Origin: Populus alba
Lineage: Eukaryota; Streptophyta; Magnoliopsida; Malpighiales; Salicaceae
DNA: 64,000 bases
Reading direction: 5' to 3'
Assembly (NCBI RefSeq): GCF_005239225.2
Contig: NC_133298.1
Coordinates: 3,534,001 to 3,598,000 of the forward strand
The first letter of the stretch is position 1; the number at the start of each line of letters is the position of its first letter. This document shows, piece after piece, positions 17,241-26,829 of the stretch. A model generated the notes under the pieces. That model searched no databases and was not told the origin of the DNA. It was given only the letters and a program-made list of their open reading frames with translations. The position numbers were made by a program, and so were the translations under genes.

Positions 17241-17270
17241 CCCGCAGCAATGCGCGGGCATGTCATCTCG
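17241..17270 (+). mobile_element. Possible Helitron 3' terminus (hairpin plus CTCG)
   Basis: CCCGC (17241-17245) and GCGGG (17254-17258) form a short GC-rich hairpin around an AGCAATGC loop, followed 8 bases later by CTCG and then T. Plant Helitrons end in a GC-rich hairpin about 10 bases before a CTRR tetranucleotide and insert before T. The final tetranucleotide here is CTCG, not CTRR, so the assignment is tentative. No Rep/helicase is encoded nearby, so it would be non-autonomous. The 5' TC end was not identified. Confidence 0.4.
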
Positions 17271-19585
17271 TATATATATAAATGACGGGCCACCCAAGTT
17301 TTGCTGTTGGAATAAGGCTGCGGGGACCATGTGAACTCTGGAGTGCATAAGTTGAAGTGGACGTAAAACTGCTTCTAATTTTAGACCAACAATATGCTCA
17401 TGTTATTCTTTTACCTGGACGGTCTGATTCGAACAATGATGGCTTTAAAGCAGTTTTCGATGTGTTTACTGGCTTTAATATAAATTAATTTAATTATATA
17501 AGAAAACTTCTTCATTGCAATTGTTTTAAGAGGAACAAACCCTTAATGTAAATTTATGAAGAAAATTATATTTCTAATTATTTTCATGTATTTCAAAAAA
17601 ATAATAATATAAAAAATAAATTTGAATTTTAAAAAAATACAAATTGACCTCTCCTAAATCTATTACATTATTAGCTTTAACATTTTTGCTTTTTTTAGCA
17701 CTTTTCTATAGCATTTTCACAGTGCTCCAAAGTACAAGTAGAGGTTAAAATCATTTCAAACGGTTTAGTCTAGTTTAAAAAGTAATCAAATTAACTAATT
17801 TTTTCTTGAAATTTTAGAACCAAACCGAATCAATCAGTCAAGTTCGATCGAATTTGGTTTTATAAAAATCAAATAAATCTAATTTAATTTATATATCTTC
17901 TGGTTAGATTAATTTTTACGAGGATTTTAGTTTATGAAAGAATTTAGTCCAATTTGACTGAACACATTGACGTCTTAATTCTTTCCTCTTGTACGTATCC
18001 TTTAATGGTAAGTGGATTAATTACTAATTAGGGATTATCTTTACTAATTAACCACACCCACAAGAAACTGGGTTGCTAAGCAAGTTTTGTGCCCAAAGTC
18101 AAAGATTAGGTTAAAATCCATGCATGCTGATGAGTTTCAAAATGGTTGGATTTATACAAAATAAAAAATTTCATAAATGTAATGATTATCAACACTGGAC
18201 CGATGCAAAGCATATGCACTGAGTAATTCCCTAGAAATTTAATAAAAGGCTATTATGTGGAATGAGCCGACGGCCAAGTGACGAGCATGAGTGCTCTGAT
18301 TTTGACATGCTTTTACCATGGATGCATGCACTTCGTCTTTTCCATAGGGAATTGGGCTCAACCTCTTTCTGGGTTTCCCTGCATAGTTACCATCTTTGTT
18401 CGTTCAAACCTTGGACCTTTCCTAATTTGGCAAATTTCACAGAGGCAAGCTTGCATGCATGACAGGCAGTAGTGGTTAACAGTCACAACTCACAACATGG
18501 CGTAATAATTTTCTTCCTTTTTTCGCTTTTGAACGAAGGGTTTTTGTGTTCTTCTGTGCCAGTCCATGTGAAGACAATGGAAGAATCAGAATCATGGCAT
18601 CATGCTTTGTGTAACATGGAGACTGATGGACTCCTCCAATGGTTACCAGTGAATCAAGAATGCTGCTAGAAACTAGAATTAGAAGTCATAAACTTGAATA
18701 ACTATTTTCTTTCTTTCCTTTGTCTGGGAGGCTAGGAGATATGAAATTAATAGCAAAGCAATCAAAATTTATTTCTGTTTTGTGTCAACAGCACCGGCAA
18801 AAAAATAAAAGCCCTGATTTTTTGGGTTTTTTATATTAAAATTATAGTTTGGTTAAAAAATACCAGGATCATTAAATTGTTCACTCAAGTTTAGCTACAT
18901 TAACCAAGTTACAAGTTAATTTTGTTGAATCACGTAATCAAGTTTTGGATTGCAAATTTCTTGGATTAACTCATAATTAACTTGGTAAATTGCATAATTA
19001 GATGTCGTTTTTACACTAAAATTTCAAATATCATGCATGTGAAGCGCGTGCACATCTGAGGTTTCTCTCTTCTTTTTTTCTTCTTTTTTTTCTCTTCTGC
19101 AGAGGTAATAATTGAGTTAAAGCAATAGAGGCATGCACTTTGGTAAATTGCATGACTAGGAAGGTTCTAACATGGCCTCCACAGTCAATATTATATATAT
19201 TTATCAAACTTGAAGTTGAACAAGCAGACAAGAGAGTAAAGGTAGGGAAAACAAAGATACAAAACCTTTTCTCCTTCTACCATACTCTCATTTTCTGATC
19301 TCTACCATCTACTCCCAAATATACTCACTGTCCTTCATTAATATTTTTCCATCTTCATAAAAGTACTGTGCTTATAGCATAGATCCTAGTTAACATTTAT
19401 TTCACTGAATCATAACCTATTTATTATATTGGTGCCATCAAGCAGTTTTCAATTTCTAGCAGTGCTAAATTGCTGTGTTTTTTCCTCTCTTGACATTACC
19501 AGGAAATTAAGTGAGGTGCAACAAAAGAAGGCAGGATTCCCTTTTCATAGCATTCTCCTTCCAAGAGAAGAAGGCGCTTTGAAAA
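17271..19585. other. Intergenic sequence and upstream region of the MADS-box pseudogene
   Basis: AT-rich sequence with no bounded transposon. Short frames at 18262-18669 on + have no family signature. The 19200-19585 part should correspond to the old promoter and 5'UTR of the B-sister gene. CT-rich patches are at 19060-19095. Confidence 0.35.
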
Positions 19586-22402
19586 ATGGCAAGAGGAAAG
19601 ATAGCAATAACTAGGATTGAGAACCGAACAGCCAGGTAAGTCACCTTTTCCAAACGCAGGGTAGGGCTTTTCAAGAAGACCCATGAGCTCTCTGTGCTCT
19701 GTGATGCTGAAATAGGACTCATCGTCTTCTCAAGCAACGGGAAGCTTTCTGAATTCTGCAGTGAGCCGTCCAGGTAAAAAAAAAACATAAAAAAATGACC
19801 ATGATGCTACAGATGGTCTAATTTGTATCTGTCTAAATCACTGATGGATTTGAAGTAATCAGCTAATGTTTTCTTGGAGGAAAAATGAGTTCTTTGATGA
19901 TACAACTAATTTTACAATGAGATGATTGATATGTTCTGTAAATATGTTTACAATTTTATCATGTTTTGATCATATGTTTTGATCACTTCTTGTTGTCTTT
20001 TAACCCTGCAAGTCCTCTTCCAAAGTTGATAGTCATTTGTCTTAATTGATGAGATTTCTTAGCTTCTTTAGCCTCTGCAAGATCCAAAGTTTGGCCATCA
20101 TTGACTCAATTTTTTGAAGCTTTTTTTCTCAAGGAATTCTAAGAAAGTTGTTGCCTTTTAGCCTCTTACATGCCATTCTTAAAATTAAAAAAAAAAAAAG
20201 GGTACAAACCATTACCATTTTATCTTGACAAATGCAGCATACCACACATCATCAAAAGGTATGAAATTTCTAAAGGAATGCGCGTTTCAGAAAACAATGA
20301 CTCGGTACAAACCTCCTCTTAATTTACCATATCCACGACCGAAATATATACATTTATATGTAACTAGATGAGGGCTCTGATGTTTTGTATCTTAATATTT
20401 TAGGAACAAATCCTGAAGGAGTTGAAAAGAATCAGGAAAGAGACAGATGATCTTCAGTTGAGTATGCGATGCTACAAAGGCGAAAGCTTGAGTTCCTTGC
20501 ACTATGAGGATCTGGTTGAGCTTGAAAAGCAGCTGGAGTGCTCAGTGAACAAGGTTCGAGCTCGGAAGGTAATGCTTCGTTTTATGAATAAATATTTTTA
20601 TTGATCTCTTAATTGAGCACAGAATTAAAGGCATTTATATTCAATGCTTTGTTAAGCAATAACAACATATATTAAATCGAGAATATGCAAAAGTGATGCT
20701 GCCGAACCTAAGATAATTAAGATTCAAAGAACAGGGAATACATAATTTTAGAAAATAATCTCAACAACAAGAGCCCTAATCATAACTTTATTACTAAATA
20801 ATTTTCTCTCTAATTGTTTTCCTAAAAAACTCGTGATTATAATTTCTATTTAAATTGGTTTTAGTTGGACTTTTACAAAAAGAAAAAAAAAAAGAATCCC
20901 TAAACAAATAAAAAAAAAATAACATAAAAACTGAGGATACTGAAAATTATTATGCAACTCGATTTCCCAAATCTATTGAGCAATTCGTGCATGTAAATAT
21001 TTGAGTCCTATAAAAGATGCCTCGTAATTCTCTTTATACTGTTTGGGATGCATGCAGTTTGAGCTTCTGCAACAGCAGGTGGACAATCTGCGAAGAAAGG
21101 TAAATCATCTGTCATCTATCTCTGCAATTTGTTATTTTCTTGTATTAATTATAATTTATTTTATTCTTCGGCCAGGAGAAAATGCTGGAGGTGGAAAATC
21201 AACAAATACAGTACCATCTTGTACGTAAATGGTTTTTTCCTTTAAGTTACAAGGTGGCCTAAACACATTGTCTTCCATCCATATTTGATTCATTGATCGA
21301 TCTAATATCTTTCATCACATACATTGCTTTCTTTTGGCATTGGATGCAGCATCAAGTCGCAACATTGGAGCAGCAACATGCAGCTGTAGCAATGGTGAAG
21401 CCAGAGGAACAGCAGAGAATGCTCGAGGAATTCCAGTTTTTTGGTGATGAACAGCCTATCAGTAATCTGCTACAGCTTGCTCCTCTCCCTCCACAGTTCC
21501 AACCTGTTGGGAATTCTGACCGTGATGAACTGATAATTACTCGTCGGAGGGGAAGCACATTGACAACAATATTTTACGTGGTTCGGCAAAACCGCCTACA
21601 TCCACAGGAGATATCCATTTTATTTAGAAATTAAGAAAGGATACAATAAACATGGAGGAGGAGGATCACATCTACTCTACTCAACTCCCAGCTTTCTTTG
21701 CTGTCCTTGCAGCTCTCTCTTTCTCTCTATTCTCTTCACATGCTCTCCCTCTCACATTTGCTCTCAAGATCCGGTTGCACGTAGACTCTGCTGCACAGAA
21801 TCCTTTCCCTCGGCTCGTGGCTGATGACATGGCATGTAGGTCCCACGGTGCTAACGTGTCTGCTGGCTGGGCGCTGACATGGCATGCCAACTCTGCGCTG
21901 ACGTCATGATGGCGTCATCTCTATCTGGGTATGACACGTGGGTCGGGTCGCTTGGTATTTGGGTCGGGTCAGCCCATCCGGGCGAAGAAGACATGTGTGA
22001 CGAGTGGCACACATCTGCGCGCGTGGCCAGCCACTCCACCGGCGCATGTGGCCATGTCCAACGTCTGATTTCGACGCGGTTTTCAACAGTGGCTTCGTCT
22101 CTTCCTTATCTGCACAGTGGTATGGTCAAAACACAATTTTGACAACTTTTATTTTTAAGCAAAAATCAAACATCACTTAAACCTTCAGCTCTGATACCAA
22201 TTGTTGGGGATGCGACCGATGATGTACTGATAATTGCTTATCCCTCCGTTGAGCAATTATCAGTACATCACCGATCGCATCCCCAACACAACCTTGCCGT
22301 GTCCAGCCTACACAGCCCAACCTTCAAGATTCCAGTCTCTCCATCCCTGATCCCTCCAATTACATGTGGCAACACAATGCATGCACTAGCCTATTCCATT
22401 AG
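19586..22402 (+). pseudogene. TT16: B-sister (TT16/ABS-like) MADS-box gene, disabled twice
   Basis: Exons of a MIKC-type gene are at 19586-19773 (MADS), 20238-20304 (I region), 20404-20568 (K box), 21058-21099, 21176-21220 and 21350 onward (C domain), with agreeing phases. The K-box exon (ending SVNKVRARK) and the C-terminal PTQPNLQDSSL motif are characteristic of the B-sister clade, which controls ovule integument and seed-coat pigment cells. Two lesions are seen. Codon 18, where the family has Gln (ARQVTFSKRR), is TAA at 19637-19639. The last exon is cut at 21504 by a miniature LTR element, after which the frame resumes at 22289 and ends at TAG 22400-22402. The K box is one 165-nt exon where canonical MIKC genes have two (62 plus 100 nt). 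The mutation also creates a perfect CAG/GTAAGT donor. All other exons are open, so inactivation looks recent. Confidence 0.88.
21505..22288 (-). mobile_element. Miniature LTR retrotransposon (TRIM-like), 784 bp
   Basis: It is flanked by a perfect 5-bp duplication, CAACC (21500-21504 and 22289-22293), and has TG...CA termini. The 87-bp LTR at 22202-22288 starts TGTTGGGGATGCG and ends CGCATCCCCAACA, being itself almost a palindrome. Two bases inside it, 22188-22199 is the complement of TGGTATCAGAGC, the initiator-methionine tRNA primer-binding site, so the element reads on the minus strand. The other end (21505-21568) shares only its outer 37 bp or so with that LTR and is diverged. There is no gag or pol coding capacity, as expected of a TRIM. 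It interrupts the last exon of the MADS-box gene. Confidence 0.85.
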
Positions 22403-22600
22403 CATTGCCAGTTTCCCTACCCAAAAGTTCCTTCAGGCACAAAGCAAGGCTAATGCACTTGCCTGGATTTGGGTTTGGGGTTCTAATACACGTTCTTTTG
22501 CTTTGGCTCTTCATCATTGAGTTCCGATGGGGCACCGCCGGTGCAGCTCTGGCATTTGACATTACCTCCGGGGGAGTTGCTTTGGCTGAAAAAATTATTA
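22403..22600 (+). pseudogene. MATE transporter fragment, frameshifted
   Basis: Directly after the MADS-box stop codon the sequence encodes FPTQKFLQAQSKANALAWI, a well-known MATE efflux carrier stretch (22418-22462). One extra T at about 22463 then shifts the frame. The rest continues in the next frame as a membrane helix (GVLIHVLLLWLF) followed by GTAGAALAFDIT, again matching the MATE order. Only about 65 residues are present and no other MATE exons are seen nearby. It is a relic. MATE carriers such as TT12 export flavonoids and other compounds, but this fragment is too short to assign to a subfamily. Confidence 0.7.
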
Positions 22601-23743
22601 GACAAACTATTTTTTTCCTTGTCAAAACTAGCAGTTATTATACAAAAAAATATTTGAGGGGAAAAAAAGGGGCTCATATTGAATACAGTGGGTTGCACCC
22701 CCTAGCAATGGACCCATCGGAGGAGCATCACTCCATAGGTCCAACAGGGAAGTTGCACAAGCACAAGCCACAAGCGACTGAGCGCTAAGTAAATTGAGCT
22801 CACCAATTGCTTTGGACATCTTAAGTATTTGCATGAATTGTTAATAAAACATATTTTACAACTTAAAAATTGAGTTTAAAATAAATAAAAATACAAAACT
22901 ATTTTTTATTAAATAATGAGGTCTCACTAGTAATTAATTCTTGTGTTTTATAATAGAAAATGATCGATATTGTTTGTTTTAATTCAAAACAAGATTTCTT
23001 TTAGAGTTATTAAAATCATTTTGTAGTTGCCAGTGACTTGTAAGTCCAAGAGCATTTTGGTCATATTTTATGTTAAACTAAGAAGGATCTAACATGATAA
23101 AACCCAATCCATCTAGTGGGTTATTTCTTAACATGGTTAAAACTTAAATGAGATTTGATTTGATTCTTAAAAAATTTAAAATAATAATATTTTATTTTAA
23201 AAATAAATAATCTTGAAATAATATTTTTTTGGATTGATTTGGTTAACTCATCTAACTCATAACTCAAGCTTGAAATCAAGTTATGAGTTAGATAAGATTT
23301 TATAACTATGAATTATTTCCCTTTAAATTTTGTGAAAGTTGGTTTCATCTAGTATTAAAGGTGTTTGTGAGTGTAATTGTGGTTGCTTTTAAAGTGATTT
23401 TTAGTTAAAAATATATTAAAATAATATTTTTTATTTTTAAAAAATTATTTTTGACATTAGCGCATCAAAATAATTTAAAAATACAAAAAAATAAAATTTA
23501 AAAACATAAAAAATAATTTTAAAACACAAAAATAAAAAGAACTAAAGCCAATATAGCGTGAGCATCCTTTTATCTATGCTTATTCAGTTAGTTTTAAGCT
23601 TTATTTCTTAGATTATAGTATCAATTACCTGTTCATCAATCTTAGCGAAACATATTTAAGCATTTGGTAAATAACGAAAATTTTGTATAATATGCTATAA
23701 ATAAACCTAGTATCTATACAAGAAAGTCGCGAGGTAGTCTAGA
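22601..23743. other. Intergenic region with MITE-like block
   Basis: No gene seen. At about 23345-23535 an AT-rich block bears the window's recurrent MITE pattern, starting near GTGTTTGTGAGTGTAATTGT and containing AAAAATTATTTTTGACATTA and GCGCATCAAAATAATTT. The same internal words occur in the MITEs at 38750 and 39415. Confidence 0.45.
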
Positions 23744-23795
23744 ATCCCACATCGAGGAAAAACATGAAGGGACATAAGGGAAGCGGGTATACATT
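23744..23795 (+). promoter_or_regulatory. U1 snRNA promoter: USE and TATA box
   Basis: ATCCCACATCG at 23744-23754 is an exact match to the plant snRNA upstream sequence element (RTCCCACATCG). A TATA-like TATACATT is at about 23788-23795. Their spacing of about 34 bp is the one known for plant Pol II snRNA genes; Pol III types such as U6 have about ten bases less. The TATA lies about 30 bp before the RNA start. Confidence 0.9.
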
Positions 23796-23818
23796 AGAAG
23801 GCCTCAACTTTGTAGAAC

Positions 23819-23979
23819 ATACTTACCTGGACGGGATCAATGGGTGATCCTGAAGGCCCATGGTCTAGGTCTGTGACCTCCATTGCACGCAGGAGGGGTG
23901 CTGGCTTAAGGTCTCCCCAAGAGGGAGAGCCTACGTCAAAATTTGTGGCAGAGGGGGCTGCGCGAGTCGCGGCCCCTGT
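23819..23979 (+). ncRNA. U1: U1 spliceosomal snRNA
   Basis: The RNA begins ATACTTACCTG, the invariant U1 5' end that pairs with 5' splice sites. Stem-loop I follows (from GGACGGGATCAATGGGTGAT), then stem-loop II with the ATTGCAC loop bound by U1A (CCTCCATTGCAC at 23877-23888). The Sm site AATTTGTGG lies at 23939-23947, and a terminal GC-rich stem-loop ends in GGCCCCTG. The length of about 161 nt is normal. The U1-70K loop reads ATCCTGAAGG, which differs by one base from the ATCAYGAAGG form I know. Promoter and 3' box are in place, so the gene looks functional. A reading frame on the opposite strand here is a shadow. Confidence 0.95.
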
Positions 23980-23995
23980 CAAATCGTAGTTCAAA
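23980..23995 (+). terminator. Plant snRNA 3' box
   Basis: CAAATCGTAGTTCAAA directly after the U1 sequence fits the plant snRNA 3'-end signal CA-(N)3-10-AGTNNAA, here with AGTTCAA. It directs 3'-end formation of Pol II snRNA transcripts. Confidence 0.8.
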
Positions 23996-25871
23996 TTTTG
24001 CTTAACTAAAGGACTGGCTTGTTAATCTGGGCTTAATACTGATAATGGTTTATTAAGAAAAATATTAAAATAACATTTGTTGCTTTTAAAAAATTATTTT
24101 TGATATTAGAATTTTTAAAACGAGATTTTTAACACTAAAAATTATTAATTTAAAATATTTTTAAACTGGATATTCGCTCGTCTAAACCTGTTCCATACAA
24201 GAAAGTCGGACTGTATATATATATATATATATATAAGAGGATAAAATAATAATGTCATTAAAAATTACAGAAGCAACTGAAATAATTTATCATAATAATA
24301 AAAAAAAAATACAATCACAAGTTTTTTCATGAACTTAAGTATTTATTATAATACAAACTGCCTTTTTAAGTAATTATGTCCATCATGGAACTCTAGAATA
24401 TATGAAATATTAGGTTGTTTTTGTTTTTTTTTATTTTTTTGAATGAAAAACAGATTAAAAAATATATTATTTTTTCAATTTTTTTTTATTAAAAAAATAA
24501 ATTTACAAGCAAAAACAAAATGGAGTGCTTAATATTTTTTAAAGTCCAATGTTGATGCGAGATCAGTATCTTGATGCTACATCTCAAGGAGAGAGAGAGA
24601 GTGTGTGTGTGTGTAGTTTACTCTTGGTGCTCTCCATAGCAGCTTCTGTATATAAGAGAATTCAATTATTTTATACATATAACCAATTATTTACTCTTTC
24701 TTTCTTTGTTTTAACACTCCACACAAACTAGCGCACACTCACGATCTGCCCTTCAATTTCCTTTCCTTTTTCAATTTTATCCTCTTCCTCATTTATATCT
24801 TCATAAATTATGCTTAGATTCACTCATGAGTTGGACGATTAGCACACACCAAACACTTAGTACATTTTATATGATTGGGAGTATATTTAAGATTGTGGTA
24901 AATGTTGTTTTTTAAAATAATTTTTACTTAAATATATATTAAAATAATTTATTTATTCATTGTTTAAAATTAATTTTTGATATTAATACAACAAAACAAT
25001 ATAAAAACATAAAAAATAATATAAAGCTAAAAAAAATTTAAAAAATTTACAAAAACACTATACAATCATGAAGACAAACACTGTCTAGATTAGATAGCAT
25101 AATTCTGAAGTGATTCCTCATTATATTGATCTAATATTAAGATTAATATTAAGATGATGTAATGCTAAGTGAGGATTTGAGCATCCATTGGCTCTACAGT
25201 CTATATCTAAATATCTTGACCAGTCTCAACAGGAGTCATTTTTTCATTTTCTTATTCAATATTCAATATACAGTAAATGAAAGTATATTATAATTATCAA
25301 ACTTGTTGGGATATTAATCCTAAAAAAGATTTAAATTATTATGTTAAAACCATGAGTTGAATCAATTATTTTTTAAAAATATTATTATGTTAGTTAAAAA
25401 AATAAACTTAATATATTGGGCTGTGAATTGGATTTTGCTGGGTTAATCAACTTTTATTAAATTAATATATTTTTTAATTTAATTTTTAAATTAAACTTGA
25501 GTTAAATTTTAATTTCTGAATTCTTCGAGTCAACTTTTATAGTCAACTTGATAGCAACAACGAGTTTAATAATCAAGATATAAATACATAAACTTAAAAA
25601 GGAAAGTACTACTGAATATATTACGGGAAGTATTTGATACAGCAAATACAAATAATGCAACAAAAACCACGTCTTTTATACTAAAATAATCAGGAGAATA
25701 AAAAACAAAAAAACCCAAACTCATCAAATCCAATAAATCAATAAATATCCAGCTGCCTCCTGTCATCCTTAAAATTTCCAGAATCCACCCCTACCTCTCT
25801 CCAAGCTCCTCTGTTTCTCTCTCTAAGAAGCTTTGATTTTTCATTTTCAAGAAACACAGCAAAAACCCACC
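23996..25871. other. Intergenic region with simple repeats and a MITE-like block
   Basis: A (TA)n run is at about 24213-24234 and a GA/GT run at 24589-24616. A MITE-like AT-rich block with degenerate inverted ends lies at about 24870-25085 (internal TATATATTAAAATAATTTAT, right end CAAACACTG). The final 150 bases, rich in CT, should be the 5'UTR and promoter of the next gene. No other gene seen. Confidence 0.4.
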
Positions 25872-26829
25872 ATGGATCTTGAAACAGAAGAGCTACAATT
25901 CTTTACCATACCAGAAATCTTGAAAGAATCCATTTCAATCCCAAAACAATCACCAAAAACTTTTAAACTAATCACCCTTGCTTTAATCTTTCCTTTATCT
26001 TTTGCAATCTTGGCTCACTCTCTTTTTACTCATCCTCTTTTATCACAAATTCAAGATCACCCATCAAGGCAACACACTCATCAATGGACCCTTCTTTTAG
26101 TTTTCAATTCTTTTATCTAATCTTTTTATTTGCCTTCTCTCTTTTATCAACTGCTGCTGTTGTTTTCACTGTTGCTTCTCTTTACACTTCAAAGCCTGTT
26201 TCTTTTTCCTCTACAATGTCTGCCATCCCTCGGGTTTTTAAGCGTTTGTTTATGACGTTCTTGTGGGTTTTCTCTGTTAATGTTGGTTTATTTATTCTGT
26301 TTTCTTTCTGTTCTTGGTGATTTTGATTATCGGTATTGATATTCAGAATGCCCTTTTGGTTTTGTTCTCTTTGGTGGTGATTGGTGTGCTTTTCTTGGTT
26401 GTTCATGTTTATATTACTGGACTTTGGCATTTGGCTAGTGTGGTTTCTGTTTTAGAGCCAATTTATGGATTTGCTGCTATGAAAAAGAGTTATGAGTTGT
26501 TGAAAGGGAAGATTCGTGTGGCTGGTGTTCTTGTTTTCGGGTACTTGTCTATTTGTGGATTGGTTTCTGTGATTTTTTCGACTGTTGTGGTTCATGGTGG
26601 AGATAATCATGGAGTGTTTACAAGGATTATTGTTGGTGGGTTTTTAGTTGGGGTTTTGGTGATTGTGAATTTGGTGGGATTGTTGGTGCAAAGTGTGTTT
26701 TATTACGTTTGCAAGAGCTATCATCATCAAGGGATTGATAAGACTGCCTTACATGAGCATCTTGGTGGGTATCTTGGAGAGTATGTGCCTTTGAAATCCA
26801 GCATTCAGATGGAGAATTTGGATGCTTGA
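25872..26829 (+). pseudogene. Polytopic plant membrane protein gene, two frameshifts
   Basis: An intronless reading frame starts at the ATG at 25872 in a strong context (ACCATGG) and would encode about 318 residues with some six hydrophobic helices. It is broken twice. Near 26106 one base is missing, so the first frame stops soon after LLLVF while the next frame continues as FFYLIFLFAFSLLSTAA. Near 26260-26300 a second shift occurs and the frame from 26314 continues to TGA 26827-26829. The final part is fully open and includes LEPIYGFAAMKKSYELLKGK and YVPLKSSIQMENL. I recognise a plant-specific, unnamed membrane-protein family with these blocks but not a function. Sequencing error at either site would turn it back into a gene. 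Confidence 0.75.

Noticed and set aside
18262..18669. Possible small genes upstream of the MADS pseudogene
   Set aside because: No splice context, motif or homology recognised; frame length is within chance.
19637..19660. Very short intron that would remove the MADS-box stop (CAG/GTAAGT to ACGCAG)
   Set aside because: It would be about 24 nt, far below the minimum plant intron length, and would delete conserved MADS residues.
23794..23994. Minus-strand reading frame of 66 codons
   Set aside because: It is the shadow of the U1 snRNA gene.
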